Shown one piece after another: positions 49,708-57,173 of a stretch of DNA of 64,000 bases. Where the stretch lies: the NCBI GenBank assembly GCA_963797015.1, contig CAWCNV010000001.1, positions 186,001 to 250,000 on the forward strand, given 5' to 3'. The first letter of the stretch is position 1; each line of letters begins with the position of its first letter. A program made the translations under genes and the position numbers. The notes beneath the pieces were generated by a model. That model did no database searches, was not told the DNA's origin, and was given only the letters and a program-made list of their open reading frames with translations. Source of the DNA: JBBPZA01 sp963797015 (GTDB lineage Bacteria; Actinomycetota; Thermoleophilia; Solirubrobacterales; Solirubrobacteraceae).

Positions 49708-51399
49708 ATGCCACGCTGCCTGCTCGCCGTCCCGATCGTCCTGCTCCTGTCCGCGACCTTGTGGGAGCCTGCGACGGCACGCGCCGTCGAGCGCTCGGGT
49801 GACTACGAGACCCAGCTGCTCTCGCGAGCCGCCGACGGCGGCTTCCCCAACGGCCCCTCGCGTAACGGCGTCCTCTCCCAGGACGGCCGCGTCGCCCGCA
49901 CCGCGGCGTTCGAGTCCGACGCATCGAACATCGTCGCCGGCGACAGCAACGGCCTGACCGACGTCTTCGTCGTCGATCGCACCGCCGGCTATTCCGGCAC
50001 GGGCTCGCCGTGGCGCAACGGCCGGACGCGGATCGCCTCCCGCGGGATCGGGGGACCGGCGAACGGGCGCTCGTACGGACCCGCCATCTCGGGCGACTCG
50101 AGCTCTGACGGCGGGCGTCCGCAGACCGCGCCGCGCTGCGTCGCCTTCGTCTCGGAGGCGTCCAACCTCGTTCGCGGCGACACGAACGGCCGGCCGGACG
50201 CGTTCGTGTACTGGCTCGGCTCCGGGGCCGTCCAGCGGGTCTCGGTGGCGAGCGACGGCTCGCAGTCCAACGGCTCGAGCTACGACGTCGCGGTGGACGG
50301 GGCGTGCACGCGGGTCGCCTTCACCGCCGACGCGACCAACCTCGCTCAGACGACGAGCGGCGGCAGCGCGCATCCCAACTACAAGGGCGTGAAGACGGGC
50401 GCGACGCCCGGGGGGGTCAAGCAGGTCTACGTGCGCGTGCTGCGGGCCGAGAAGTCCCGTGACCGCGGGCTGGTCGGCCTCACCTACCTGGCATCGGCGT
50501 CCGGCTCCGGCGTTCCCGGCAACCGCGACTCCTACGGGCCCTCGTGGTCGCTGCGGACCTCGCAGGTGCTGGCCTTCACCTCGACCGCCGGCAATCTCGA
50601 CGCCCGCGACCGCAACGGGGTCGAGGACGTTTACGTGTCGGCGGCACAGGCCGTCAAGCGGCGCTTCGGCAAGAAGGGGAGCAAGCGCCGCTCGCTGCCC
50701 TGGCTCGACCCGCGCGTGCGGGTGATCTCGGTCAACCCGGCCTCCCAGCGCGCGGGCAACGGCCGCTCGATGCAGGCCAGCGCGTCGGACCAGAGCTGCT
50801 TCGTGATCTTCACGACGGCCGCGAGCGACGTGATACCGGGCGACACCGGCCCGACGACCGACATCGCGCGCGCCGACATCCGCGGCTTCCTGCGCAGCCG
50901 CGGCGTGCTGCGCTTCGATCCGCCGGGCTGCCGCAAGGTCGGCGACGGCGGCGCGCCCGCGGGCGACCGCGTCCGGATCACGAAGGTCGCGCGCGGCAAC
51001 GGGCCGTCGAACGAGCCGCGGAGCGCGGGCGGCGGCGACTACGTCGTCTTCGCCTCGGCGGCGTCGGACTTCTCGGGCGTGACCGCGCTCCTGCGCGACG
51101 GCAACGGCGTCGTGGACTCGTTCCTGTGGTCGGGCCGCCGCGACGTCGTCCGTCTGCAGTCGGCGATCTCCTCGCGCTACGGGGTCGGCGGCCAGCTCGC
51201 GCTGCCCTCCTACAACCCGTACCCGAGCTCGGTCATCAACTACATCCTGTTCGAGACCTCGACGCCCTTCGCCGACCTCGCGCTCGTCCAGAGGACGCGA
51301 CCGCAGTGGCTCAAGAGCATGGGCGGGGAGATCGCAGCAGCCCAGAGCGACCCGGCGTTCCACCAGATCTACCTGCGCTACCTCGGCGCGAAGACGTAG
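49708..51399 (+). CDS. Secreted beta-propeller protein under riboswitch control
   Basis: ATG 49708 starts a signal peptide (PRCLLAVPIVLLLSATLWEPATARA); the frame is open upstream, but that part is the riboswitch. The mature part has about six copies of a motif like VAFVSEASNLVRGDTNGRPD-AFVY (also AFESDASNIVAGDSNGLTDVFV, AFTSTAGNLDARDRNGVEDVYV, IFTTAASDVIPGDTG). Such blades, with Asp-rich turns able to hold calcium, are those of PD40/TolB-like propellers. One segment (KRRFGKKGSKRRS) is very basic. No enzyme motif is seen. Control by c-di-AMP links it to envelope or osmotic state. Confidence 0.8.
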   Translation: MPRCLLAVPIVLLLSATLWEPATARAVERSGDYETQLLSRAADGGFPNGPSRNGVLSQDGRVARTAAFESDASNIVAGDSNGLTDVFVVDRTAGYSGTGSPWRNGRTRIASRGIGGPANGRSYGPAISGDSSSDGGRPQTAPRCVAFVSEASNLVRGDTNGRPDAFVYWLGSGAVQRVSVASDGSQSNGSSYDVAVDGACTRVAFTADATNLAQTTSGGSAHPNYKGVKTGATPGGVKQVYVRVLRAEKSRDRGLVGLTYLASASGSGVPGNRDSYGPSWSLRTSQVLAFTSTAGNLDARDRNGVEDVYVSAAQAVKRRFGKKGSKRRSLPWLDPRVRVISVNPASQRAGNGRSMQASASDQSCFVIFTTAASDVIPGDTGPTTDIARADIRGFLRSRGVLRFDPPGCRKVGDGGAPAGDRVRITKVARGNGPSNEPRSAGGGDYVVFASAASDFSGVTALLRDGNGVVDSFLWSGRRDVVRLQSAISSRYGVGGQLALPSYNPYPSSVINYILFETSTPFADLALVQRTRPQWLKSMGGEIAAAQSDPAFHQIYLRYLGAKT

Positions 51400-51705
51400 C
51401 GGGGCGGCGAGGCCTGGTCCCGCAAGCGAACCGCGGGCGACGGGAGGTAGGGAAGGAACGCCTCCGCGGGTTGTGACCCGAGGCCGCTCGCCCGCCTTCC
51501 GAACTCCTCCTCTCCCGCGTCGATGTCGTTCAGCGCGGCTCCCGGTCACCGTCGCGGGCCGTCCGTTCGTCCGCTCGGGCCACCTCCGATGCAGGGCGGG
51601 AGGGTCCCGTGACGAACTGAGGCAGAGACGGCACCGATCGTCACGAATGTGTCACTCGGGGCCGAGTACGGTGACTTCAGTGAGCGAAAGGAGGTGACGA
51701 CGCAG
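51400..51705. other. 306-bp intergenic region
   Basis: It holds a bulged hairpin at 51460-51484 (outer GCCTC/GAGGC, inner GGGT-tgtg-ACCC), a possible terminator of the propeller gene. A TACGGT hexamer (51667-51672) and a perfect Shine-Dalgarno sequence AAAGGAGGTGA (51688-51698) precede the small ORF at 51706. No other coding potential was accepted. Confidence 0.4.
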
Positions 51706-51870
51706 ATGAATGGTCTGAAGCGCGTCGAGTGGCATGGGGGCACGAGCGCACACGGCCGCCAGCAGGGTGCGCGACCGTCCCAGCGCGAGCTCGTCACGGC
51801 CTCGCTTCTGCGCAGCGGAGCGCCGGTGTCGCGGCGCGAGCAGGACAGCGCCTCGCGGCGCGACCGCTAG
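51706..51870 (+). CDS. Small ORF, 54 aa, with a perfect Shine-Dalgarno sequence
   Basis: ATG 51706 follows AAAGGAGGTGA (51688-51698) by seven bases. This is the most complete anti-16S match in the window, where most genes lack one. The product is basic and polar (MNGLKRVEWHGGTSAHGRQQ ... QRELVTASLLRSGAPVSRRE), with no membrane helix, and is not recognised. Its stop lies in the first unit of the 55-bp tandem repeat shared with the 3' end of rlmN, so its original C-terminus may have been different. It could be a real small protein or a leader whose gene was lost. Confidence 0.5.
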   Translation: MNGLKRVEWHGGTSAHGRQQGARPSQRELVTASLLRSGAPVSRREQDSASRRDR

Positions 51871-51956
51871 CCGCGCGCCGCTCACCGGCCGCACGCGGCC
51901 GTGGACTTCGTGTCGCGACCGCTAGCCGCGCGCCGCGAGCTGGCCGCACGCGGCCG
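51860..51956. repeat. 55-bp tandem duplication at the 3' end of rlmN
   Basis: GCGACCGCTAGCCGCGCGCC occurs at 51860 and 51915. The two units (51860-51914, 51915-51956 partial) share most bases, including GGCCGCACGCGGCCG. The second unit holds the rlmN stop (complement of CTA at 51922-51924); the first holds the equivalent CTA at 51867-51869 and the stop of the small plus-strand ORF. The repeat contains the self-complementary GGCCGCACGCGGCC, which may form a terminator-like stem for rlmN. Confidence 0.7.
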
Positions 51957-52902
51957 CTATGTCGCGCCCTCGCGTCAGGCGGACGGTGGCGGGCACACCC
52001 CGCTGCTCGAGCGCGGCGTGGAACGCCTCGATCGCCTGCCGGCTGGAGCCCTGGAATGGGCCTCCGGTGGGGTTGTAGGGGATCAGGTTGACCTTGAAGA
52101 CGCGCGGGTCGAGCACCCCGGCGAGAGCGACGGCCTGCTCGTAGCGGTCATTGACCCCCGCGAGCATCACGTACTCGACGAAGATCCTCCGGCGCCGCCG
52201 CGCGTAGTGGCCGCGGCAGGCCTCGAGCACGTCGGCGAGCGGGTAGCGGTCGTTGACCGGCATGAGCTCGGAGCGCAGCGCCTCGTCGGCCGCGTGCAGC
52301 GACAGCGCGAGTCGCACGGGCGGGCCCTCGACGGCCAGGCGCTCGATGCCCGGGATCCAGCCGACTGTCGAGATCGCCGTGCGGCGATGGCTGACGCCCA
52401 GGTCAGGCAGGCGCTCGCAGGCGGCGAGCACGTTGTCGAGGTTGAGGAGCGGCTCGCCCATGCCCATGAACACGCAGTTGTCCACCGCTCCGGCCCGCCG
52501 GAAATGGAGCGCCTGGTCGAGGATCTCCGAAGCGCTCAGGTTGCGTCCGAAGCGCATCGCGCCCGTGGCGCAGAAGCTGCAGGTCAGGGGGCAGCCGGAC
52601 TGCGAGGACAGGCAGATCGAGCGCCTCGAGTCCCGGTAGCGCATCAGCACCGCCTCGACCGGGCGCCCGTCGCCCGTCGCGAACAGCGCCTTGACCGTCC
52701 GGTCCGCGGCCCGCGCCTCGCGCTCGAGCGCCAGCGTCGAGAACGGGACCTGCTCGGCCAGCTCGTCGCGCAGCCCCGCCGGCAGCTCGCTCATCTCGCC
52801 GTAGTCCGGACACCCGCGCGCAGCGCGCGACCACACCTGGCGCGCCCGGAAGGCGGGCTCGCCGCGGGCGGCGAGCGTCTCGTCGAGTAACGCGAGATCC
52901 AC
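51922..52902 (-). CDS. rlmN: Dual-specificity RNA methyltransferase (23S A2503 / tRNA A37)
   Basis: This is a radical-SAM enzyme. It has the [4Fe-4S] motif CPLTCSFC in SSQSGCPLTCSFCATGAMRF, MGMGEPLLNLDNVLAACERL, STVGWIPGIERLA, LALSLHAADEALRSELMPVN and the late FKVNLIPYNPTGGPFQGSS. GTG 52902 gives 326 residues; the frame runs 96 codons further but crosses the divergent pseudouridine synthase gene. TACCTT lies six bases upstream of the GTG (complement of 52909-52914), supporting this start as a leaderless mRNA. The catalytic C-terminal Cys seems to be the one in IAAACGQLAARG. Confidence 0.94.
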   Translation of the reverse strand: MDLALLDETLAARGEPAFRARQVWSRAARGCPDYGEMSELPAGLRDELAEQVPFSTLALEREARAADRTVKALFATGDGRPVEAVLMRYRDSRRSICLSSQSGCPLTCSFCATGAMRFGRNLSASEILDQALHFRRAGAVDNCVFMGMGEPLLNLDNVLAACERLPDLGVSHRRTAISTVGWIPGIERLAVEGPPVRLALSLHAADEALRSELMPVNDRYPLADVLEACRGHYARRRRRIFVEYVMLAGVNDRYEQAVALAGVLDPRVFKVNLIPYNPTGGPFQGSSRQAIEAFHAALEQRGVPATVRLTRGRDIAAACGQLAARG

Positions 52903-52943
52903 GGGGAGAAGGTAGCCCCGAAGCCTGGATAGTCTCGGCCGCC

Positions 52944-53681
52944 GTGCGGCTCGCGAAGTACCTCGCTCACGCCGGCGTCGCCTCGCGGCGGGCGGCTGAG
53001 CGGATCGTGGCCGAGGGGCGCGTGACGGTCGGGGGCGCCGTCGTGACCGATCCCGCCCGCGACGTGGCGGAGGGTGTCGCGGTGGCTGTCGACGGTAGGT
53101 CACTGGCGGGGTCGGAGCCGCGGGCGGTGTTCGCCCTGAACAAGCCGCCGGGTGTGGTTTCGACGGCGAGCGATCCCCAGGGGCGTCCAACGGTCACGGA
53201 GCTCGTCCCCGCCGGCGTTCGGCTCTATCCCGTCGGGCGCCTGGACGTCGACGTCTCGGGCCTCATCCTGCTCACCAACGACGGCGAGCTGGCCAACCGC
53301 CTCAGCCACCCGAGCTTCGAGGTGCCCAGGACCTACCGGGCCACCGTGGCCAACCCACCGGTCAGAGAACCCGCGCTCAGAGCGCTACGGGAAGGCGTCG
53401 AGCTCGAGGACGGCCGCACCGCGCCGGCGCGCGCACGACGAATACGGCCCGACATCATCGAGCTGACGATCCACGAGGGGCGCAAGCGACAAATCAAGCG
53501 CATGTGCGCCGCCGTGGGCCACCCGGTGCGACGTCTCGAACGGGTCGCGTTCGGGCCGCTGCGGCTCGGCGACCTCGAGGAAGGAGCGTACCGCCGCTTG
53601 AGCGGGGCCGAGGTCGAGCGCTTGAGGGCCGCGACGGGGGAGATTGGCGCGCGGACCGGCCGCTCCGCGCGCGGCTCCTAG
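52944..53681 (+). CDS. rluB: 23S rRNA pseudouridine synthase, RluB/RsuA family
   Basis: An S4 RNA-binding domain opens the protein (MRLAKYLAHAGVASRRAAER-IVAEGRVTVGG). The RsuA-type catalytic domain follows: VFALNKPPGVVST, the motif VGRLDVDVSGLILLTNDGEL with the catalytic Asp, YRATV and ELTIHEGRKRQIKRMCAAVG-HPVRRLERVAFGPL. Length 245 fits. GTG 52944 has TAGTCT (52930-52935) eight bases upstream and no Shine-Dalgarno sequence. The TAG at its end forms the first bases of the TAGAAT before aroH. Confidence 0.93.
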   Translation: MRLAKYLAHAGVASRRAAERIVAEGRVTVGGAVVTDPARDVAEGVAVAVDGRSLAGSEPRAVFALNKPPGVVSTASDPQGRPTVTELVPAGVRLYPVGRLDVDVSGLILLTNDGELANRLSHPSFEVPRTYRATVANPPVREPALRALREGVELEDGRTAPARARRIRPDIIELTIHEGRKRQIKRMCAAVGHPVRRLERVAFGPLRLGDLEEGAYRRLSGAEVERLRAATGEIGARTGRSARGS

Positions 53682-53693
53682 AATCCCGCGGCC

Positions 53694-54059
53694 ATGCGCC
53701 TGTTCGCGCTCCGCGGCGCCATCTCCGTCGACCGCAACGAGGGGGACCACGTCCTCGACGCGACCGAGCGCCTGATGCGCGAGATCATCGCCCGCAACGA
53801 CCTGCTCGCCGAGCGGATGGTGAGCTGCATCTTCACTGTCACGCCCGACCTCGACGCCGAGTTCCCCGCGGTGGCCGCGCGGCGCATCGGGCTCAATGCC
53901 GTGCCGCTGCTGTGCGCCCAGGAGATCGCCGTGTCCGGCGCGCTGCCCCGCATCATCCGCGTGCTCGTCCACTACCACGCCGAAGAGGACCACACCCCGC
54001 GCCACTGCTACCTGGAAGAGGCCACCGCCCTGCGGATGGACCTGGCGGACGCGCAGTAG
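53694..54059 (+). CDS. aroH: Chorismate mutase, AroH type
   Basis: This is a trimeric alpha/beta-barrel mutase converting chorismate to prephenate: MRLFALRGAISVDRNEGDHV-LDATERLMREIIARND opens with the active-site Arg7, and ARRIGLNAVPLLCAQEIAVS-GALPRIIRVLVHYH is the family core. Length 121 is typical. TAGAAT (53679-53684) lies nine bases before the ATG; its TAG is the upstream gene's stop. It opens the aromatic amino acid run: cupin, aminotransferase, then DAHP synthase, TyrA and AroA. Confidence 0.94.
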   Translation: MRLFALRGAISVDRNEGDHVLDATERLMREIIARNDLLAERMVSCIFTVTPDLDAEFPAVAARRIGLNAVPLLCAQEIAVSGALPRIIRVLVHYHAEEDHTPRHCYLEEATALRMDLADAQ

Positions 54060-54069
54060 GCTGAGGCCC

Positions 54070-54504
54070 ATGGCAGACCAGGACTTTCCCGGCGTCGTCA
54101 CCGGCGAGGGCTACGCCGTCGCGCCGCTCGAGGCGCTCGGCGAGGGCTACGGCTTTCGCAAGGTGCGTCGTGGCCTCGGCGTCACCGCCTTCGGGGTCAA
54201 CGCGATCGTGCTTCCGCCCTCCTACGAGACCGGGCGGCACTTTCACGAGCGCCAGGAGGAGACCTACTTCATCCACCGCGGGGCGGTCGAGATCGAGTTC
54301 GGGGACGGCAGCGTCCACCGCCTCGGCCCCGGCGGGCTGGCCCGCGTCGACCCGGGCACGGTCCGCATGCTGCGCAACGTCGGCGACGAGGACGCCGTGT
54401 ACCTGTGCGTCGGCGGCGAGGACGGCTACGTCGGCCGCGACGGCCGCCGGCCCGACGAGAACGAACCCCGGGCTCGGCCCAGCGGGCCGCCCGGCGCGGC
54501 CTGA
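54070..54504 (+). CDS. Cupin-domain protein
   Basis: This is a single cupin barrel: ETGRHFHERQEETYFIHRGA with the metal-binding His-x-His and Glu, then FGDGSVHRLGPGGLARVDPG-TVRMLRNVG. The N-terminus is FPGVVTGEGYAVAPLEALGE-G. At 144 residues it resembles small cupins of unknown role. TAGGCT (54057-54062; TAG is the aroH stop) ends seven bases before the ATG. It overlaps the aminotransferase start (TGATG), so it belongs to the aro/his operon; a role in aromatic metabolism is inference. Confidence 0.82.
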   Translation: MADQDFPGVVTGEGYAVAPLEALGEGYGFRKVRRGLGVTAFGVNAIVLPPSYETGRHFHERQEETYFIHRGAVEIEFGDGSVHRLGPGGLARVDPGTVRMLRNVGDEDAVYLCVGGEDGYVGRDGRRPDENEPRARPSGPPGAA

Positions 54505-55583
54505 TGGCGCTGGAGTTCGCGGAGGCCGTCCGGCGCATCCCGGTCTACCCGGCCGCCGACGGCTACCAGCTTCCGGCCGAGGTAGCCCACCTGGCCAGCA
54601 ACGAGTCGCCGTTCGCCCCGCTGCCCCAGGTGGTCCGCGCGGCCGCGAAGGCCGCCGAGGGCGCGAACCGCTATCCCGATCCGACCGGCGCCCGGCTGCG
54701 GCGCGCGCTCGCCGACCGCTACGGCGTCCCCAGCGCGCGCATCGCGCTCGGCAACGGGTCGTGCGACGTGCTGCTGGCCGCCGGCACCGCGTTGCTCGAG
54801 CCCGGCGCCGAGATGGTCTACGCGTGGCCGTCGTTCTCGATGTACCCGCACGTGGCGGCCGCGACCGGCGCGCGCCCGATCGTCGTGCCCCTCGACGAGG
54901 ACGACCGCCACGACCTCGACCGCATGGCTGAGGAGGTCACGGTGGCCACGCGCATGGTGGTCGTCTGCAACCCGAACAACCCGACCGGCACCGCGCTCCC
55001 GCTGGCCGACGTCGCCGCGTTCGTCGAGCGCGTGCCGCGGCACGTGTGCGTGATCGTCGACGAGGCCTACTGCGAGTTCAACACGCTCGACGACCCCGAC
55101 GCGTCCGTCGACCTGCTCGACGCCCATCCCAACCTCGCGCTGCTGCGGACCTTCTCGAAGGTCTATGGCCTCGCCGGGCTGCGGGTCGGGTTCGCGCTGT
55201 GCGGCTCCGAGGCCTTCCGCACGGCCGTCGATCAGGTCCGCCAGCCGTTCTTCGCCAACATCGCCGCGCAGGCGGCGGCGACCGAGGCCCTGCGCCACCA
55301 GGACGAGGTCCTGCGCCGCGTGGAGCTCACGATCGCCTCGCGGCTGGAGCTCGAGGAGGGCCTGAGGGCACTGCGCCTGCCGGTCGCCGAGTCGCACGCC
55401 AACTTCGTCTGGTGCGATCTGGGCGAGGACCGCGACGAGGCGGAGATCGTCCGAGGCCTGGCCGAGCGCGGCGTGCTCGTGCGCGCCGGCGCCGCGCTCG
55501 GGCGCGAGGGCGCGCTGCGCGTGACATGCGGCACCACCGAGGAGAACGGCAAGTTCCTCGCCGCGCTGGCCGAGGTGCTCTGA
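54504..55583 (+). CDS. hisC: Histidinol-phosphate / aromatic aminotransferase
   Basis: This is a fold-type I PLP enzyme: HLASNESPFAPLPQVVRAA, NRYPDPTGARLRRALADRYG, IALGNGSCDVL, VVVCNPNNPTGTALP, VIVDEAYCEF and the PLP lysine in RTFSKVYGLAGLRVGFAL. Length 359 fits HisC. Placed between chorismate mutase and DAHP synthase, it may serve as the phenylpyruvate/tyrosine aminotransferase as well as, or instead of, histidine synthesis; sequence alone cannot separate these. ATG 54504 overlaps the cupin stop. Confidence 0.88.
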   Translation: MALEFAEAVRRIPVYPAADGYQLPAEVAHLASNESPFAPLPQVVRAAAKAAEGANRYPDPTGARLRRALADRYGVPSARIALGNGSCDVLLAAGTALLEPGAEMVYAWPSFSMYPHVAAATGARPIVVPLDEDDRHDLDRMAEEVTVATRMVVVCNPNNPTGTALPLADVAAFVERVPRHVCVIVDEAYCEFNTLDDPDASVDLLDAHPNLALLRTFSKVYGLAGLRVGFALCGSEAFRTAVDQVRQPFFANIAAQAAATEALRHQDEVLRRVELTIASRLELEEGLRALRLPVAESHANFVWCDLGEDRDEAEIVRGLAERGVLVRAGAALGREGALRVTCGTTEENGKFLAALAEVL

Positions 55584-55745
55584 GACGAACGGCGGGCGAG
55601 GGACGGGATTCTCGGAGGCGCAGCGGTTCTGGGGCGCAAGAACAACGTCCAGCGTTGATTTCGCGCCGCAGAACGTCGAACGCCGACCAGGGGCGACCGC
55701 TCGCGTCCGTTCCGTTCCCCTCGTTGCCCGCCGTTCGTCCCGGGG

Positions 55746-55774
55746 TGGACGCACCGCACCCCGGCTGCTACAAA
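55746..55774 (+). promoter_or_regulatory. Promoter of the aromatic leader transcript
   Basis: TGGACG (55746-55751), a 17-bp spacer and TACAAA (55769-55774). The leader ATG is eight bases after the hexamer, so transcription would start at or within two bases of that ATG. This makes a leaderless message starting with the leader peptide. Confidence 0.55.
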
Positions 55775-55782
55775 CTCTCTGC

Positions 55783-55887
55783 ATGTCTGGCGAGACCGAG
55801 CGCACGCACGCCGCGCAGCGCGGCCCCTCGAGTCTCGCCCGCAGCTGGTCCTTCACCTACGTCTACGCCGCCTGGCGATTTAGCTAG
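55783..55887 (+). CDS. Aromatic leader peptide, 34 aa
   Basis: ATG 55783 to TAG 55885-55887. The N-terminal 20 residues are ordinary; the C-terminal 14 read SWSFTYVYAAWRFS, with Trp22, Phe24, Tyr26, Tyr28, Trp31 and Phe33. No Shine-Dalgarno sequence is present, but a promoter hexamer stands eight bases before the ATG. It lies 120-170 bp upstream of the DAHP synthase gene, the first step of the shared aromatic pathway, followed by tyrA and aroA. Ribosome stalling on scarce Trp-, Phe- or Tyr-tRNA would change folding of the stems right after it. Confidence 0.75.
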   Translation: MSGETERTHAAQRGPSSLARSWSFTYVYAAWRFS

Positions 55888-55940
55888 GCGCTCGGCCGGC
55901 TGAGGCAGCCGTCCGCACCGGATCCTCGGGGCCGAGCGCC
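55887..55940 (+). promoter_or_regulatory. Attenuator stem after the aromatic leader peptide
   Basis: GGCGCTCGGCC (55887-55897) is exactly complementary to GGCCGAGCGCC (55930-55940). The first arm begins on the last base of the leader stop codon. The 32-base loop holds a second hairpin, GGCTG-agg-CAGCC (55898-55910). A ribosome paused at the stop would cover the first arm, while one stalled earlier at aromatic codons would leave it free. No T-run follows, so the off-switch may depend on Rho or on another structure. Confidence 0.65.
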
Positions 55941-56057
55941 GTCCCAGGGCACTTGATCGCCCGCCAGCAGCACCGACGTAGATCCGAACGAGAGAAGCGA
56001 AAGGACCAGGTGGCCGAAGATGATCGTCAACAGCGACGCAGCAAGGGGACGCAGGCG

Positions 56058-57173
56058 ATGTCGCTGAGCGCTTCGCCCCAACGCATCGAAGGCGCGCGCG
56101 GCGCGGAGGGCTCGGTCGACCAGGTCCGCGACCGCCGCATCGACGAGGTGGTCCCGCTCCAGCCACCGTCGCTGCTGCTCGAGGAGCTGCCGCTCGAGGG
56201 AGGCCGAGCCGACGTCGTGGTGCGCGGGCGCTCCGAGGTCGCCGCCATCCTGGAACACAGCGACGACCGGCTGCTCGTCGTGGTCGGGCCGTGCAGCGTC
56301 CACGACGCCGACGCCGCGCTCGAATACGCCCGCCGCCTGAGCCCGGTGGCCGAGGAGCTGCGCGACGACCTGTGCGTCGCGATGCGGGTCTACTTCGAGA
56401 AGCCGCGCACCACCACGGGTTGGAAGGGCATGATCAACGACCCTCACCTCGACGGCTCCGGGGACGTGAACTCGGGCGTGCGCCTCGCGCGCGGGCTGCT
56501 GCTCGAGGTCGCCGAGCTGGGGCTCGCGGTCGGCTGCGAGTTCCTGGACCCGATCACCCCGCAGTACATCGCCGACGCCGTCTCGTGGGGGGCGATCGGC
56601 GCCCGCACGAGCGAGAGCCAGATCCACCGCCAGCTCGCTTCGGGACTCTCGATGCCGATCGGGTTCAAGAACCGCACCGACGGGAACGTGGACGTCGCCG
56701 TCGACGCCGTGCGCGCGGCCGCCGTCCCGCACGCGTTCGCCGGAATCGATGGGACCGGCACGCCCGCGATCCTGCACACGACCGGCAACCACGACTGCCA
56801 TCTGATCCTGCGCGGCGGCCGCGACGCGCCCAACTACGGTGCCGAGGCGGTCGCGGATGCGCTGGCCAGGCTGCGCCGAGCCGGTCTACCCGAGCGGATC
56901 GTGATCGACGCCTCGCACGACAACAGCGGCAAGGACCCCGCCAACCAGCCGCTGGTGGTCGCCGACGTCGCGGGCCAGCTCGCCGCCGGTAACGGTGCGA
57001 TAGTCGGGGTGATGCTCGAATCCTTCCTCGTCCAGGGCCGGCAGGACCTGGAGCCCGGCGCCCAGCTCACCTACGGCCAGTCGATCACCGACGCCTGCAT
57101 GGCGTGGGACACCACGCACGAGACCCTGGAGCAGCTCGCCGCCGCGGTGCGTGACCGGCGCCAGGCTGGGTGA
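56058..57173 (+). CDS. aroF: 3-deoxy-7-phosphoheptulonate (DAHP) synthase, type I
   Basis: This enzyme condenses PEP and erythrose 4-phosphate, the first step of aromatic synthesis. Seen: DRLLVVVGPCSVHDADAALE-YARRL, MRVYFEKPRTTTGWKGMIND-PHLDG, EFLDPITPQYIADAVSWGAI-GARTSESQIHRQLASGLSMP-IGFKNRTDG, CHLILRGG, DASHDNSGKDP and GVMLESFLVQGRQ. I list ATG 56058 (371 aa); GTG 56010 with AAGGA four bases upstream is an equal candidate. The gene sits behind an aromatic leader peptide and overlaps tyrA (GTGA). Type I enzymes are usually feedback-inhibited by one aromatic amino acid; which one cannot be told. Confidence 0.94.
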   Translation: MSLSASPQRIEGARGAEGSVDQVRDRRIDEVVPLQPPSLLLEELPLEGGRADVVVRGRSEVAAILEHSDDRLLVVVGPCSVHDADAALEYARRLSPVAEELRDDLCVAMRVYFEKPRTTTGWKGMINDPHLDGSGDVNSGVRLARGLLLEVAELGLAVGCEFLDPITPQYIADAVSWGAIGARTSESQIHRQLASGLSMPIGFKNRTDGNVDVAVDAVRAAAVPHAFAGIDGTGTPAILHTTGNHDCHLILRGGRDAPNYGAEAVADALARLRRAGLPERIVIDASHDNSGKDPANQPLVVADVAGQLAAGNGAIVGVMLESFLVQGRQDLEPGAQLTYGQSITDACMAWDTTHETLEQLAAAVRDRRQAG

